The position numbers and the translations under genes are program-made. Under the pieces are notes generated by a model. That model worked only from the letters and a program-made list of their open reading frames with translations, was not told the origin of the DNA and searched no databases. A DNA stretch of 64,000 nucleotides from Paroedura picta (taxonomy: Eukaryota > Chordata > Lepidosauria > Squamata > Gekkonidae): positions 15,496,501-15,560,500 of the forward strand of contig NC_135384.1 of the NCBI RefSeq assembly GCF_049243985.1. The letters are read 5' to 3'. The first letter of the stretch is position 1; the number at the start of each line of letters is the position of its first letter. Below are positions 1 to 11,170 of the stretch, one piece after another.

Positions 1-453
1 ACAAACCAAATGAACCAATTAACTTCACCAGTATGATGGAGTGAGTGATAGACCTATTTGGAATTATAACTACTACTAGAAACATTTCCGCTGATCCCTA
101 CATGCACATGAATTATCTTAGTGAGTAAACAGAAGTTGTATCTAACCAGCTTTTCTGTTGATCAAGACAGAGGAAGGAGGTGTTCAGTGATTTCCTCCCC
201 CCCCCGAAAAAGCTAGGTAGAAAACTATAGAACAGATATGAATAAAAGGCATGTGGGGATGGAATACAGTGGAAAATTGTGCACGGTTGAGTGAAAAAGC
301 TGACTGTACAAATATAGGATTTCTATAAAATTAACCAATTCCAACCAACTCCACTGGCTACCAATTCATCATTTTCTGGCTGCTAATTTGGTCCTATGAA
401 ATCATCCAGGGATCTCAAATGGCAACTGTCTTTTTATAAGTGTCTATACAAGG
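1..453. other. intergenic, nothing recognised
   Basis: AT-rich sequence 5' of the first SINE. No coding frame with family resemblance and no clear repeat was seen on either strand. It lies 3' of the first OR gene, so it is the cluster edge or a spacer to the next gene. Confidence 0.5.
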
Positions 454-737
454 AGCCTATTGTGGTGCAGAGTGGTAAGCAGCAGAAATGAAGTCTGAAG
501 CGATGTCCATGAGGTTGGGAGTTCAATCCCAGCAGCTGGCTCAAGGTTGACTCAGCCTTCCATGTTTCCGAGGTCGGTAAAATGAGTACCCAGCTTGCTG
601 GGGGTTAAAACGGTAATGACTGGGGAAGGCACTGGCAAGGCCACCCTGTATTGAGTCTGCCAAGAAAACGCTAGAGGGCATCACCCCAAGGGTCAGACAT
701 GACTCGGTGCTTGCACAGGGGATACCTTTACCTTTTA
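454..737 (+). repeat. Sauria-type SINE
   Basis: tRNA-derived head (GTGGTGCAGAGTGGTAAG, with a B-box-like GGGAGTTCAATCCC), a middle beginning GGCTCAAGGTTGACTCAGCC, and the 3' tail GACTCGGTGCTTGCACAGG followed by ACCTTT units. This layout and 3' end, related to BovB, are those of the squamate Sauria SINEs. Three more copies lie in this window. No clean target duplication was seen. Confidence 0.85.
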
Positions 738-1424
738 TTTTAAATTATGACAACCAGTGTGTTAAACTCTGAGAATTGTAGCCTTTAAGTCTTTACTTAA
801 CTACAAATTCACTTTCCCTGGAAGAATCCATTCAAAGGGAATTTTGCATTTTGGTTTTTAATCTTAATATATGAGAGCAGGTTTAAAAAAAGAAGGAGGA
901 ATGTATAATTTATATTTTACTATTTATTTAAAACCAACCCACCAAGGCAACTAGCAAGTATTAACAAAATTACAGAAAGAGATCAATAACATTAGACTAG
1001 CAATAGAAATATTGAAAGAAAGAAAAAAACAAACAAACACCATTGCAGCAGTAGGAATGAAAAGCTAAAGTCAATCTATCAGATATAATTGGGTTTTATT
1101 TAGTACATTTCTTTCTTGTCTTTACTCTTCCTTCATCTACTTTATCCTCACAACAATCCTATAATAAGGAAGATTTGTGGAGAGTGAGATTACCCAATGA
1201 ACTTCATGGCAGTGTGAGGATCTGAACCAGGGCCTCCCAGATCTTGGTCTACCGACTGTAATCAATATACTACACTGTCCGACATTTGCAAACAATAATT
1301 GTTTGTATGCTTTAAAAATCCAGACATCTATCCAATACATTCTCTTTTTTTTCAGAAAGAGAAGGAAATTGCCAACAGCTAATTCACCAGATTGAGGCTG
1401 ATCTCTGCCAGTGCATGTCAATGT
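738..1424. other. 3' flank of OR gene, nothing recognised
   Basis: AT-rich region downstream of the OR stop at 1425. It could contain the OR 3' UTR. Short open frames here have no resemblance to known proteins. Confidence 0.4.
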
Positions 1425-2405
1425 CTAAAAACTAGATTTCTGAAATGTTATATAGAAGGAGAGCTTCCCAATCCCTTTCCCCAAAGCTTCCTTCACTTCT
1501 TTGTTTCTCAAGCTATATATCAGGGGGTTGACCATGGGAGTCAGGACAGTATAAAAGAGAGAGAAGATTTTCTTCATATATCTGAGATTTCTTGACCTTG
1601 GGAGCATATAAACAAGCATGAGTGTCCCATAAAACAGGGCGACCACAATAAGGTGAGAGGAGCAGGTGGAAAAAGCCTTTTGCCTTCCAGTAATTGACTT
1701 GATTCTGAGGATAGTAGTTATGATGAAAGCATAGGATGTCAAGGTAAGTAGAAAAGGAGGCAGGGTAAAAATGCAGGCAAATATGAAGGCAGAGAGTTCG
1801 ACAAAATGTGTGTCACTACAGGAAATTTGTTTTATGTCAGGGATCACATCACAGAAGTAATGATCAATTTTGTTAGGGCCGCAGAAAGATAACCGTGACA
1901 CCCGGACAGTAATGCTTGTGCCAACCAAGATACCACTTACCCAAGACCCAGCTGCTAGCTGCACACATAACCTGCCATTCATGACTGTGGCATAATGCAG
2001 TGGTCTAGACACTGCTAAGTACCTGTCATAAGACATCACAGACAGGAGGTAGCATTCAGCTCCTCCCAAGAAAGAGAAGATAAAAAATTGTATCAAACAG
2101 GCTTTGACAGATATACTTCCATCACCGGTCAGCAGTCCAGTCAACATCTTTGGCATGATGGTTGTGCTGTAGCTAGACTCTAAGAAGGAGAGATTGCCCA
2201 GGAAGAAGTACATGGGAGTGTGTAGGTGTTGATCCACTGCAACTAATAAAACAATGAGGAGGTTCCCAGTCATGGTTGCCAAGTAAATGATGAAGAATAG
2301 GGTGAAGAGAAGAACCTGCAGCTTTGGGAGATCTCCAAATCCCAAGAGGATGAATTCAGACACTGCTGTTTGATTTTGCTTTTCGCCGTTTGCCATCGGC
2401 TGCAT
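1425..2405 (-). CDS. olfactory receptor, class II (gene 1)
   Basis: Complete 326-residue odorant receptor, a seven-transmembrane GPCR of sensory neuron cilia. The N terminus carries an N-glycosylation site (NQT, residues about 11-13), followed by GN in TM1, HTPMYFFLGNLSFLE (about 58-72), MSYDRYLAV at the TM3 end, the Cys-rich second outer loop (SFCGPNKIDHYFCD), KAFSTCSSH in TM6 and NPLIYSLRNKEVKEA after TM7. The start is the ATG at 2405, directly after a splice acceptor (TTTTCTCAAG). The usual AIC after DRYL is AVS here, so the conserved cysteine is replaced by serine. It is closest to the genes at 6657, 12597, 21980, 28861 and 32214. Family number is uncertain (11A-like by general appearance). 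A candidate promoter lies at 3341-3480. Confidence 0.95.
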   Translation of the reverse strand: MQPMANGEKQNQTAVSEFILLGFGDLPKLQVLLFTLFFIIYLATMTGNLLIVLLVAVDQHLHTPMYFFLGNLSFLESSYSTTIMPKMLTGLLTGDGSISVKACLIQFFIFSFLGGAECYLLSVMSYDRYLAVSRPLHYATVMNGRLCVQLAAGSWVSGILVGTSITVRVSRLSFCGPNKIDHYFCDVIPDIKQISCSDTHFVELSAFIFACIFTLPPFLLTLTSYAFIITTILRIKSITGRQKAFSTCSSHLIVVALFYGTLMLVYMLPRSRNLRYMKKIFSLFYTVLTPMVNPLIYSLRNKEVKEALGKGIGKLSFYITFQKSSF

Positions 2406-3340
2406 CTTGAGAAAACAAAAGACTCCATTTAATATTTCTTTGCATGAGGGAGAATATGACTTTCAGACCAACTTTAAGAATGAGGAGAAATCCTATAAAA
2501 ATGCATGTGGGTGCGTAAAGTGCCAGCAATTACCAGCAGACTTATGGTGAAAGGGACTTTCAAGGCAAGTGAGAAGCGGAAGTGGTTTGTTATTGCCTTC
2601 CTATGCAGAGTATTCCTTGGTGGTCTCCCTTCCAACTTCTGAGATCAAGCTACACCACAGTGACTTCCCTCCCATACAGAAAATACATGAACAGCTATCA
2701 AATTATGCATTGCAGTGGCTCAGAACCAAGGCTTTGACCTTCCCAGCGATATATGGAAGGTAGTTATTTCAACAGAAACACATAAACGTGGTGTTCTCAT
2801 AAACATTATTCTACTGCACAGTGTGGTGGGCTGGGTTCTATACCTGTTTCTGGCATTAGGAACAGCAGGAATGTCATGGTCCAGTCCCCATTCCCACAGC
2901 AACAGCACAATCCCTTGTACATGTGGAGGATAAAATGTCACACTTCTCAAATCTGAAGCTCCCATTCTGAAATCTTTTCATCCAGTCATCATTTTGACAA
3001 ATAGGTAACTTCTCCAAAATACCATATACTAGATATCTTGAATGCTCGTTTGTGGAGGAAAAGATGGACCTCACCATTTAGCATGTCTGTTTGAGCCCCA
3101 AAAGAAAAAACTGCATGAAGCCAATATTTCCAAGTGATGGCTCACAGGTCATGTAATAAACATTTCTAAACTCCCTTCCCCTCCACAGTTGGATCTGTTC
3201 CTGTTTTTTGTATGCTTATCATTGTTAAAGGCAGCTATTCCATGACTGATGGAACTGTACTAAAGACCTGTAACAGTTTCTCTCTTTTCTCTCTCCTCCT
3301 CCTAGCTTGTAGACTGGGTGAAAGTCACAACCTATCTTAC
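2406..3340 (-). other. putative 5' UTR intron of OR gene 1
   Basis: Lies between a candidate untranslated first exon (donor GT at 3339-3340) and the acceptor AG before the coding ATG at 2405. It holds no recognisable gene. Assignment as an intron is inference from the splice-like signals and the same layout in five paralogues. Confidence 0.45.
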
Positions 3341-3480
3341 CTCTCTGTCCTCATTCCTATGAGTTTGGTTTTTTTTCTGAGCCAAGGGCTAGTTCAGTCC
3401 ATAATAAAGTGACTTTCTATGTAATTCTAATTTAAATACTGCACTATGAGGTAGAAAATGTCTCTTGACAGTACTTGTAA
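3341..3480 (-). promoter_or_regulatory. candidate promoter and untranslated exon 1, OR gene 1
   Basis: Sense order: a degenerate core near 3480, TGTCAAGAGA (Olf/EBF-like half site, 3460-3469), TTTAAAT A/T box near 3433, then about 62 bases ending in GAGAG|GTAAGA with the exon edge at 3341. The same order occurs upstream of five paralogous ORs, with better matches at 10821, 25581 and 15862. This copy is the most diverged: the ATTA core is not preserved. Transcription start is inferred. Confidence 0.45.
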
Positions 3481-3481
3481 C

Positions 3482-3916
3482 AGGTGGTGTAATCTCTACA
3501 GAAAGGAAAGGCACTAAAAAAAAAATCAGATTTTCAGATGGGAGTTGGGTCTTACTCCCTTAGCAACACTAACGTCAACCATTTCCTGGAGCCAAGACAT
3601 TCACAGTTTTGAACGTTCTGTTTGATGCCGTATATCCACTCTACCTCTGATATTTGTTTTCCTTTGTCTTTTTTTCAAGATCATTTATCTCTTTACTGTT
3701 CATTCCATATGATCTCCAAGATTATTGTGTAGGAATACAGTGGTATAATGAAGAAGTATAAACTTAGTCTATGGTGTTATAATGAGGCCTGATGTCTAAA
3801 TAAGGACTGCCAACTTCCACATTGTACCTGAAGTTCTCCCAGAATTACAAGTAATTTGCAGTTCAGTTCTCTTGGAGGAAATGGGAGCTGCAGAGGGTAG
3901 ACTGTATAGGGTTAAA
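3482..3916. other. intergenic, nothing recognised
   Basis: AT-rich spacer between the candidate OR promoter and a reversed Sauria SINE. No coding signal was seen. Confidence 0.4.
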
Positions 3917-4204
3917 AAGGTAAAGGTAAAGGTATCCCCTGTGCAAGCACCGAGTCATGTCTGACCCTTGGGGTGATGCCCTCTAGCGTTTTCATGGCAG
4001 ACTCAATACGGGGTGGTTTGCCAGTGCCTTCCCCAGTCATTACCGTTTACCCCCCAGGAGGCTGGGTACTCATTTGACCGACCTCGGAAGGATGGAAGGC
4101 TGAATCAACCTTGAGCCAGCTGCTGGGATCGAACTCCCAGCCTCATGGGCAAAGCTTTCAGACTGCATGTCTGCTGCCTTACCACCCTGCGCCACAAGAG
4201 GCTA
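3917..4204 (-). repeat. Sauria-type SINE, reversed
   Basis: Starts with the reversed GGTAAAGGTAAAGGTATCCC tail and ends at the reversed head (GCGCCACAAGAGGC). It is full length, close to the copies at 454, 13651 and 50834. Confidence 0.9.
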
Positions 4205-4904
4205 CATCCCTGCTAATCCCAGTGGCACCAGGCATTTGAGGAAAGACCCTCAGGAACACTGAAAATTAGTTTAGTAGTACATTTTTTAAATCATATACTG
4301 CATTATTTTTACATTAAAATATATCTGTAATATTCCAGAATATTAACCTTAATGGTTTAAATTCTGGTCTCCCTCTATATTATTGTTCCATCTCCTCTAT
4401 AATTTTCAGATAGGCAGACATTAGAACAGAAGTCCTTAATTATTTAGACCAAATTCTATACCTCAGATATATAGCTTCCATGGCCCATTGAATAGGGGGT
4501 TTGAGGAACTGGTGAAACATTGGAAGAAAAGAAATGTTATGACTACTCATAATAGATATGAAGAAAGCTTCACTCAAGAGGAGTCTGGTTTTAATCCCGG
4601 TTATTTGAGACAACCTTACATTCTCTGATTTATAAGGCTTGAAGAATATTCTTTCTGCCACAGTGGGGCATTTCAGGTAGCTTATAGAATATCCTAATAC
4701 ATATTAAAAACAATGGTGCAATGTATTTTTTTTTACTGTTTTGTACATACAATGTCATTATTTTTATTAATATATTTTAAAAAGATTTTCAGTTAAATGG
4801 ATATCTGTGTTAATTTTGAAGGAGGAATATCAAAACAAAGGACACCTGCTGATGAGAAGGATCACAGAAGCAAAAACAACAACAACAAAAACGGGAAAAA
4901 AAAT
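4205..4904. other. intergenic, nothing recognised
   Basis: AT-rich sequence. The 73-residue open frame on the minus strand (4440-4661) shows no family features and is taken as chance. Confidence 0.45.
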
Positions 4905-4995
4905 TAGTTCCAGCCAGCTTTTCCACTGGTAAAAAAGGAAATATGAGGTCTCCTCTGATCATCAAAAAGCTATGTCTGGGGATCATGGGAACTCC
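4905..4995 (+). repeat. unidentified dispersed repeat (family X)
   Basis: Contains CCAGCCAGCTTTTCCACTGG, then GGTCTCCTCTGATCATCAAA and GGGGATCATGGGAACTCCAT. Related stretches in the opposite orientation occur near 30140, 44000, 51180, 51620 and 53610, and short ones elsewhere. No terminal structure or coding region identifies it. The family is unknown to me. Confidence 0.5.
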
Positions 4996-5024
4996 ATGGA
5001 TTAAAGGGCTGTAGTAATGAGAGG

Positions 5025-5289
5025 CAGAAGAAGAAGAAGAAGAATTGGCTTTTATATGTTGCTTTACTCTACTAGGAATCTCAGTGGCTTACCTTCCCTT
5101 TCCTCTCCCCAAAACAGGCACCCTATGAGGTAGGTGAGGCTGAGACAGCCCTGACTGCTTGGTCAGAATAGCTGTATTCGTGATATGATGAGCCCAACGA
5201 CACACAGTTGCTGCATGTGGGAGAGTGGAGAATCAAACCCGGTTCACAGGATTAGAAGCTGCCACTCTTAACCACAACACCAAGCTGGC
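5025..5289 (-). repeat. tRNA-derived CORE/MIR-like SINE
   Basis: Reversed copy: AGAAGAAGAAGAATTGGC tail, a CAGGCACCCTATGAGGTAGG core, and a reversed tRNA-like head with ACCCGGTTCACAGGATTAGA. The same family occurs at 9136, 9569, 11171, 31935, 52372 and 62899. Confidence 0.75.
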
Positions 5290-5611
5290 AAATATGAAGT
5301 GAAAAGGCTAACTAAACTCTGATCCAAGGCTATAAGAACCTAGGAGATATGCTCACTACTATGTGAATTTTTTAACAAATTGATCCACTATAATCCAAAC
5401 CAACTGAGATTTGGGAATGCTGTTAAATAGCAACTCCACATAATAGTGCTCTAGCATGTTGAACTTTGGAAAGTTTATTATCCATACCAGATATTGGTTG
5501 GAAGAGTAGCCTTTAAACTACAGATACTTGTCATACATCTATACAGGAGCCTGATGCTTCAAGAGACTATCCAGCATCCGTTGGATGTTGGCTCCATAAT
5601 GTTGTCTCATG

Positions 5612-6062
5612 GACCTATTATGCATGGCAGCAGGCATGCCAGGATGCCATTGTTCCATAGCAGTGGGGCAGAAAGCCCCGCCATTCCCCACGTGCGCACA
5701 GGAGAGGGGCTCCCCCGGGATATGCTGGTAGCCCCGATGCAGCAGCCCTGCATAAGCAATGCGGGGATGGAAGCACTGGGAGTGCTCTGTGGTGGCAGCA
5801 GTGGTGGGGGGAGAGGGGTAATGGGGCACCCACTGCACGATGGTGGGGAGCAGTGTGCTGCTCTCCCATCATGATGAGGGTGGAGGGATGCCCCTGTCAG
5901 TTTCGTAGAGCTCCGTGTTTCCTTAACGCAGGTCTTCCGAGGGCGTGGCTTGGGCCCGGGCTCAGCAGTGCCTGGATGGCGGTGATGTCAGGCATAATCA
6001 GGGATTTTCCCCGAAGCCCTGTAGCCGCCATCTCGGGTGTTCCGGCCCATGCATAATCGGTC
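5612..6062. mobile_element. GC-rich 451-bp element with 16-bp terminal inverted repeats
   Basis: The left end is GACCTATTATGCATGG and the right end, reverse-complemented, is GACCGATTATGCATGG: 15 of 16 match. The interior is far richer in G+C than its AT-rich surroundings. No coding capacity of note was seen, so this looks like a non-autonomous DNA transposon. No clear target duplication was found, so the superfamily is not assigned. Confidence 0.55.
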
Positions 6063-6656
6063 ATTGTGAATAATCCTGGTCGAAAGGTACTTAGTAAAAG
6101 ATAGATCTTAATAATTTTGCAGACTTCTATTATTTTTTTAAGGGAAGAGGTGTGCTGGCTCTTCAGAAGGATACATGTGTGTTTTGTGTGATAGCCTTGC
6201 CTTGTGCAGTAAAGGAAGGCAGGGAATATCTTTGTACCAGTTAAATGGGATCTGGGCTGAACTTTTGCTTTTCCTCTATTGCATGTATTTAGCTGGCTTG
6301 CAGCATGTAATTCTGAGCACAGCTCTAGCAGTTGGAGTTGTGTTTTTTTTTAATCCAATTTTTTAGGTGCATCTTTTAAAAGAATCAACTCCTGAGCAGG
6401 TGAGTGTCAACCGATAAGAACAACAGAAAAACTAAAGTCAGATGACTGATCAGAATGATGTCTTAAACTTATAAGCACATTTTAAAAATGGTGAAAATAA
6501 AATCTATTGCTGAAAATAATTGTGATGATTTCCTAAGTAAGAATCCATTATACGCAGGGGAAAATTAACCACATAAGCACAGGTAACAGCAACAGACAAT
6601 TCATACATGTCCATGAATTCCAATGTCTCTAAAATTCCAGTGGGATGAAGCATCCA
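6063..6656. other. 3' flank of OR gene 2, nothing recognised
   Basis: AT-rich sequence that could hold the OR 3' UTR. The short open frame at 6175-6366 has no family features. Confidence 0.4.
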
Positions 6657-7622
6657 TTATGGTGTCATATATATCATAAACCTCTTGCAACCCCTTCTCA
6701 TGGCCTCCTTCATCTCCATGTTTCTTAGGCTGTATATTAGGGGATTGACCAGAGGAGTCAATACAGTGTAGAACAGGGATAAGACTTTCTTCACGTCTCT
6801 TAAGTTCTTTGATCTGGGCACCATATAGACAAGCATCAATGTTCCATAATAGAAGGCAACCACCGTGAGATGAGATGAACAGGTGGAGAAGGCTTTTCTC
6901 CTCCCAGTGGTGGAGTGGATACTGAGGACAGAATTAATGATGAAAACATAAGATGACAGGGTGAGAAGAAAGGGAGGTAGCGTGAATACGCAGGTAAATA
7001 TGAGACCCGATAGTTCAAATAAATGGGTGTCACTACAGGAAACATATCTAATGTCAGAACTAATATCACAAAAATAGTGATCAATTTCATTAGGGCCACA
7101 GAAGGATAACTGTGATATTTTTACAGTCAAGGTTGTGCTGACCAACACTCCACTGATCCAAGATACAGCTGCTAACTGGAAACTCAGTCTGCCATTCATC
7201 AGAAACACATAATGGAGAGGCTTGCATATTGCTAAGTACCTGTCATAAGACATCATGGAGAGGAGGTAGCACTCAGCACCTCCTAAACAAGAAAAGATAA
7301 AGAACTGCATGAAACAGGCATTGACAGATATGATCCCATGTCCCGTCAGGAATCCAGCCAACATCTTAGGCAGGATGGTGGAGCTATAGCAGGATTCCAG
7401 GAAAGAGAGGTTTCCAAGGAAGAAGTACATAGGAGTGTGAAGCTGTTCATCAGTTATAACTAGCAGCACAATGAGAAGATTCCCAGCCATAGTTGCCAAG
7501 TACGTCATGGAGAACAGCAAGAAGAGAAGACTTTGAAGTTTAGGAAGGTCTCCAAATCCTAAGAGTATGAATTCAACAACAATTGTTTGATTGTGCCAGT
7601 CTTGGTTTGCCATTGTCTGCAT
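6657..7622 (-). CDS. olfactory receptor, class II (gene 2)
   Basis: Complete 321-residue odorant receptor starting at the ATG at 7622, right after the acceptor TTGCTTTCTCAAG. The open frame runs on upstream to a GTG at 7640, but that part is intron sequence. Landmarks: N-glycosylation site NQT near the N terminus, HTPMYFFLGNLSFLE at the end of loop 1, MSYDRYLAICKPLHY after TM3, SFCGPNEIDHYFCD in the second outer loop, KAFSTCSSHLTVV in TM6, and NPLIYSLRNMEMKEA after TM7. Its nearest relatives are the other five genes of the same subfamily in this window. All key OR residues are present, so function is expected. A candidate promoter lies about 3 kb upstream at 10670-10850. Confidence 0.96.
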   Translation of the reverse strand: MQTMANQDWHNQTIVVEFILLGFGDLPKLQSLLFLLFSMTYLATMAGNLLIVLLVITDEQLHTPMYFFLGNLSFLESCYSSTILPKMLAGFLTGHGIISVNACFMQFFIFSCLGGAECYLLSMMSYDRYLAICKPLHYVFLMNGRLSFQLAAVSWISGVLVSTTLTVKISQLSFCGPNEIDHYFCDISSDIRYVSCSDTHLFELSGLIFTCVFTLPPFLLTLSSYVFIINSVLSIHSTTGRRKAFSTCSSHLTVVAFYYGTLMLVYMVPRSKNLRDVKKVLSLFYTVLTPLVNPLIYSLRNMEMKEAMRRGCKRFMIYMTP

Positions 7623-8029
7623 CTTGAGAAAGCAAAACACATCATTTAATATCGTATTACATATGACGGGATATATCTTTTGACCACACTTTGAAATCAG
7701 AAAACCCTTTTAAAACATGCACATCATGAGTTTGCATGATGCACTTTGTGTAGGATAGAGCTCTTCCACTGGGCCTATGGATAATAAATAATATTAGATC
7801 CAATCTCAGCCCTCCCTTCTACTCCTTCTGCCCTCCTTTTCCCTTTGATTTCAATAGCTAATGGGCCACGAATCACTGCTGATGTGACAATGATAATTGT
7901 GGTTTGCTAGTGCAGGAGCATAGTCTTGTCTAATTAATTTTGTTTCCTTGGACTGTGATTGTGTAGGCCAGTAAAAGTTTTTTTGAGTCTGATAATTGTG
8001 GTTTCAAATGGTTTTAAACTGTTTTTATA
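7623..8029. other. putative 5' intron of OR gene 2, nothing recognised
   Basis: AT-rich sequence upstream of the coding exon. If the promoter call at 10670 is right, 7623-10669 is one 3-kb intron containing several repeats. Confidence 0.35.
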
Positions 8030-8140
8030 TCTTCATTTTAATTAACTAAATGTATTGAATTTTACATTGCGTAAGCCAACCTGTAATAGGGTGGTATATA
8101 AACCTGAGAGGGGTGGTATATAAATCCCCAAATAAATAAA
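8030..8140 (+). repeat. LINE 3' tail (L2-like)
   Basis: Ends in GGTGGTATATAAATCCCC then AAATAAATAAATAAA. The same kind of tail occurs at 21335, 30735, 35120 and 54245. Only the last part of the element is present. Confidence 0.5.
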
Positions 8141-8769
8141 TAAAATAGGTGACATCTGGATCTACATTATACTCCTTTTAACAGTATGTCACGCTATTAA
8201 ATAATTAATTAATTAATTTGTATATTTTTTCTGTAACTCCCATTTTAGCTGGTGTCAATGGTTCAATCTGGGGAGTACTTGGCCAAGATGATCCAGGATT
8301 CTGGCTCACATGGTTTACAGGGAGCAAAACTGAAGGTTATAGTCTTGCATTTGAAGTATACATTTCAATGTAAAGCCCCTATCCCCTGATAATTTAGTCT
8401 GGAGTTTAAAATTAAAATTAAAAATCCCCCCCTGCTGATTTTGAGCACTATGCTATCATCTATTTTTTTCTGAATGCACACTAGGAATTGAATCCCCTTT
8501 TAAAATTTCACTCTTTAAATATTAAGTGAAGTTTTCTCTCTGCAATTTGCGGGAAAGTTTATTTCTTTGTTGATGTTTTGTTGATGTGTTTGTTGCAGTT
8601 TCGTCTTTCTACAGTTATTTGAAAAGGGAGAGAGGGAGAAATTAAGAAAACAATTATTCAAATTGCTACATGTAGATCACTAAAGATGTTGACAGTCCTA
8701 TTCTGGCCATGTAAACCTGGAAGCTACTTTTTGTAGTTACTACTTGGCCATCCTAAATGCTGCTGGTGA

Positions 8770-9020
8770 TAGATTCAAGTGGGTAGCCATGTTGGACTGA
8801 AGTAGCAGAACAAATTTAGAGCCCAGTGGCACCTTTAAGACCAACAAAGTTGTACACTTCCTCAGATACAATGTCGTGGAATGAAAGTAATCAGTTCAAA
8901 CGTATAGAGTGTGGGAGTAAATTAACATACAACATAATGAAAATTTGCCAACCATTTTCATGATGTCAACTTTGTTGGTTTTAAAGGTTCCACTGGGCTC
9001 TAAGGTTCTGCTGCTGGCGG
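8770..9020. repeat. unidentified repeat (family Y), inverted pair
   Basis: The left arm (about 8770-8850) has GGGTAGCCATGTTGGACTGA and CCCAGTGGCACCTTTAAGAC. The right arm (about 8965-9020) is its reverse complement (CAACTTTGTTGGTTTTAAAG, CCACTGGGCTC). Family Y also forms an inverted pair at 37553-37941. I do not recognise the family. Confidence 0.5.
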
Positions 9021-9135
9021 TGGTCCTTGGGAAGCCTGTAGCATTATTATTTAGGAAACAACTCACCAAACAATTTTGTTCCCAGACCCTAACATTACAG
9101 CCTCCAAGTTCTGTGGATGGAGTGCAACTCCTTTA

Positions 9136-9377
9136 GAAGAAAAAGAGTTGGATTTTATACCCTGTTTTTCACAGCCCAAAGCAGTCTCAAAGTGGCTTTA
9201 AAAACACTTTCCCTTCCCTTTCCCTACCACAACAGATGTCCTGTGAATGAGCTCTGAGAGCATCAACTCTGTGACTAGCCCAGGGTCACCCAGCTGGCTG
9301 CATGTGGAGTAGCAGGAATCAAACCTGGGTAGCCAGATTAGAGGCCACCACTCTTAACCACTCAACCAAACTGGCTT
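9136..9377 (-). repeat. tRNA-derived CORE/MIR-like SINE
   Basis: Reversed full copy: AAGAGTTGGATTTTATACCC tail, CTGTGAATGAGCTCTGAGAG core, and reversed head ending in CTTAACCACTCAACCAAACT. Confidence 0.75.
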
Positions 9378-9568
9378 TCCATGAAGACTCAGAAGACTTG
9401 ATTTTCCTGTCTATCTCGCTCTTTGCAATGTAGTTTGGCATCATATAATAATTCTTGATTCTTGGATACTAGTCCCTAGCTTACAGCATGTGGCTTTTAT
9501 TGAGCACAATTCCAGGAGTTCGAACCATGTTGTATATTTTTAAATCCAAATTATCCTCCTGCTGGGGG

Positions 9569-9772
9569 GGGGAAGGGTTGTATCCCACTTTTCACTACCG
9601 GAAGGAGTCTCAAAGCAGCTTACAATCTTCCTCTCCCCACAACAGACACCCTGCGAGGTAGGTGGGGCTGAGAGAACTCTGAGAGAACTGTGACTGGCCG
9701 AAGGTCAGCTAGCTTTTATGTGGAGGAGCGAGGAATCAAATACAGTTCTCCAGATCAGAGTATGTCACTCTT
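9569..9772 (-). repeat. tRNA-derived CORE/MIR-like SINE, partial
   Basis: Carries the reversed 3' part (TATCCCACTTTTCACTACCG) and core (CCTGCGAGGTAGGTGGGGCT), and ends at the head where a long microsatellite begins. Confidence 0.65.
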
Positions 9773-9774
9773 TA

Positions 9775-9870
<96 letters not shown>
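9775..9870. repeat. compound microsatellite (TAC)n(TTA)n
   Basis: About 20 TAC units pass directly into about 10 TTA units. The apparent tyrosine or threonine runs read through it are artefacts. Confidence 0.97.
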
Positions 9871-9871
<1 letters not shown>

Positions 9872-10669
9872 TTCTAGCCCACCACTCCCGAAAGACTCGT
9901 GGTGGGTCACAACACATATAATCCCCAATAAAATTCCCCTAATACAATAAAATAATTTTAAAAACCTAAAAAAGCCGAACACAAGAAACCAAGTGGTGGC
10001 GGAACATACACAACCTAGACCAACCCGCCCACAGCTCAGGGGGCAAAGGGGTCATTAATCATTTTACTACATTTCACCGCCAAGAATAGTCCATTGTAAG
10101 AATTATACCAATCTGGCTCTGTAAGCCTCAATGGATCTCTTTTGGGAAGAAAAATAGCATCTCAGAATATTTTTGGTGTGTGGTGTTTATTGGGTGTGTG
10201 GGTGTTTATGTCAATAACCTTTGTCTGACATTTTTTTTGTAAGGTCAGGTAGCATGAAAAGGCTTTTAATATACTTAATTGTAATAAATAGTGGGATTTT
10301 GAGGCTCTTACCTTCTAGAAAAGGAAAACCCACACTTTTGCTCCATTGTTTTTTTAAGCATACACCTTCCCTCAGACAATAAGGCAATCTTTCCCAGTTG
10401 AGGAAAACATTGGATCACAACTGCTTAATAGTGTCATCTGTACAGAATTATTTCCTAAGGCTGTTGACTTCATTGGGTTTAAGAGTGCATAACTATGCTT
10501 AGGTTGCCACTTTCAAAGCATTTCTTTCCTTTTCAAAAGTTTCCTCTGTTGCCAAATCCGGTTCCTTTCCTCCCTCCTATTAACTGAATAATTTACACTG
10601 GGTGCCCTGAAGGAAATGATTACATACATGCCCAAATCTTTGGAAACATTACCACTTACATTCACTTAC
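9871..10669. other. intergenic or intronic, nothing recognised
   Basis: Inside the presumed 5' intron of OR gene 2. It is AT-rich, with no coding signal and no recognised repeat. Confidence 0.4.
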
Positions 10670-10850
10670 TGTTTCCTTTTCATGGCTTTGATATTTCCCT
10701 GACAGACGCTTCCATACATCTCTTTGTCTTCCCAAGGAGCTTTGTTTCAGAGCTACATTAGTCCATCATAAAGATCTCTGCAGAATTTGCTATTTATATT
10801 CTACACCCCAAAGCAGTAAAGTTCCCTTGACATTTCTGATAATGGAAATT
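10670..10850 (-). promoter_or_regulatory. candidate promoter and untranslated exon 1, OR gene 2
   Basis: Sense order: CATTATCAGAAATGTCAAGG (homeodomain-like ATTA plus AAGGGA Olf/EBF-like half site, 10821-10845), a good TATA box (ATATAAATAG, near 10795), then about 95 bases ending in GAAACA|GTAAGT, exon edge at 10670. This is the best TATA match among the six copies. The role is inferred from position and conservation. Confidence 0.5.
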
Positions 10851-11170
10851 ATTCCAGAATGAAAATAATACTCCTGATGCTTAATGAAAGTAATTATTGT
10901 GTCCTTCCCGATATTCTAATGTGAAATTTTAAGTGATAATTCTTTAAATAGATACACCACTAGTATCTATTCACAAACACAGAGTCTGCATTAGCTTCAG
11001 GCACTGAATACATAACAAAGAGATAACGGTGATGATCCTAAATAGTCAAAATAAAAAGGCAAATCCAATTTGGAGCATGAAATGAATCAGGACTTGGACC
11101 TCTTTGTGATGTGCAGCCTGACAGTTGAGTATGACAGAGGTTACTGGGATTGAGGAAACAGGGTCTCTCT

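Noticed and set aside
5494-5874. 126-codon frame in a GC-rich stretch
   Set aside because: It lies across the edge of the inverted-repeat element; GC-rich DNA gives long chance frames.
9690-9950. Tyrosine-rich and threonine-rich frames
   Set aside because: They are readings of the (TAC)n(TTA)n microsatellite.
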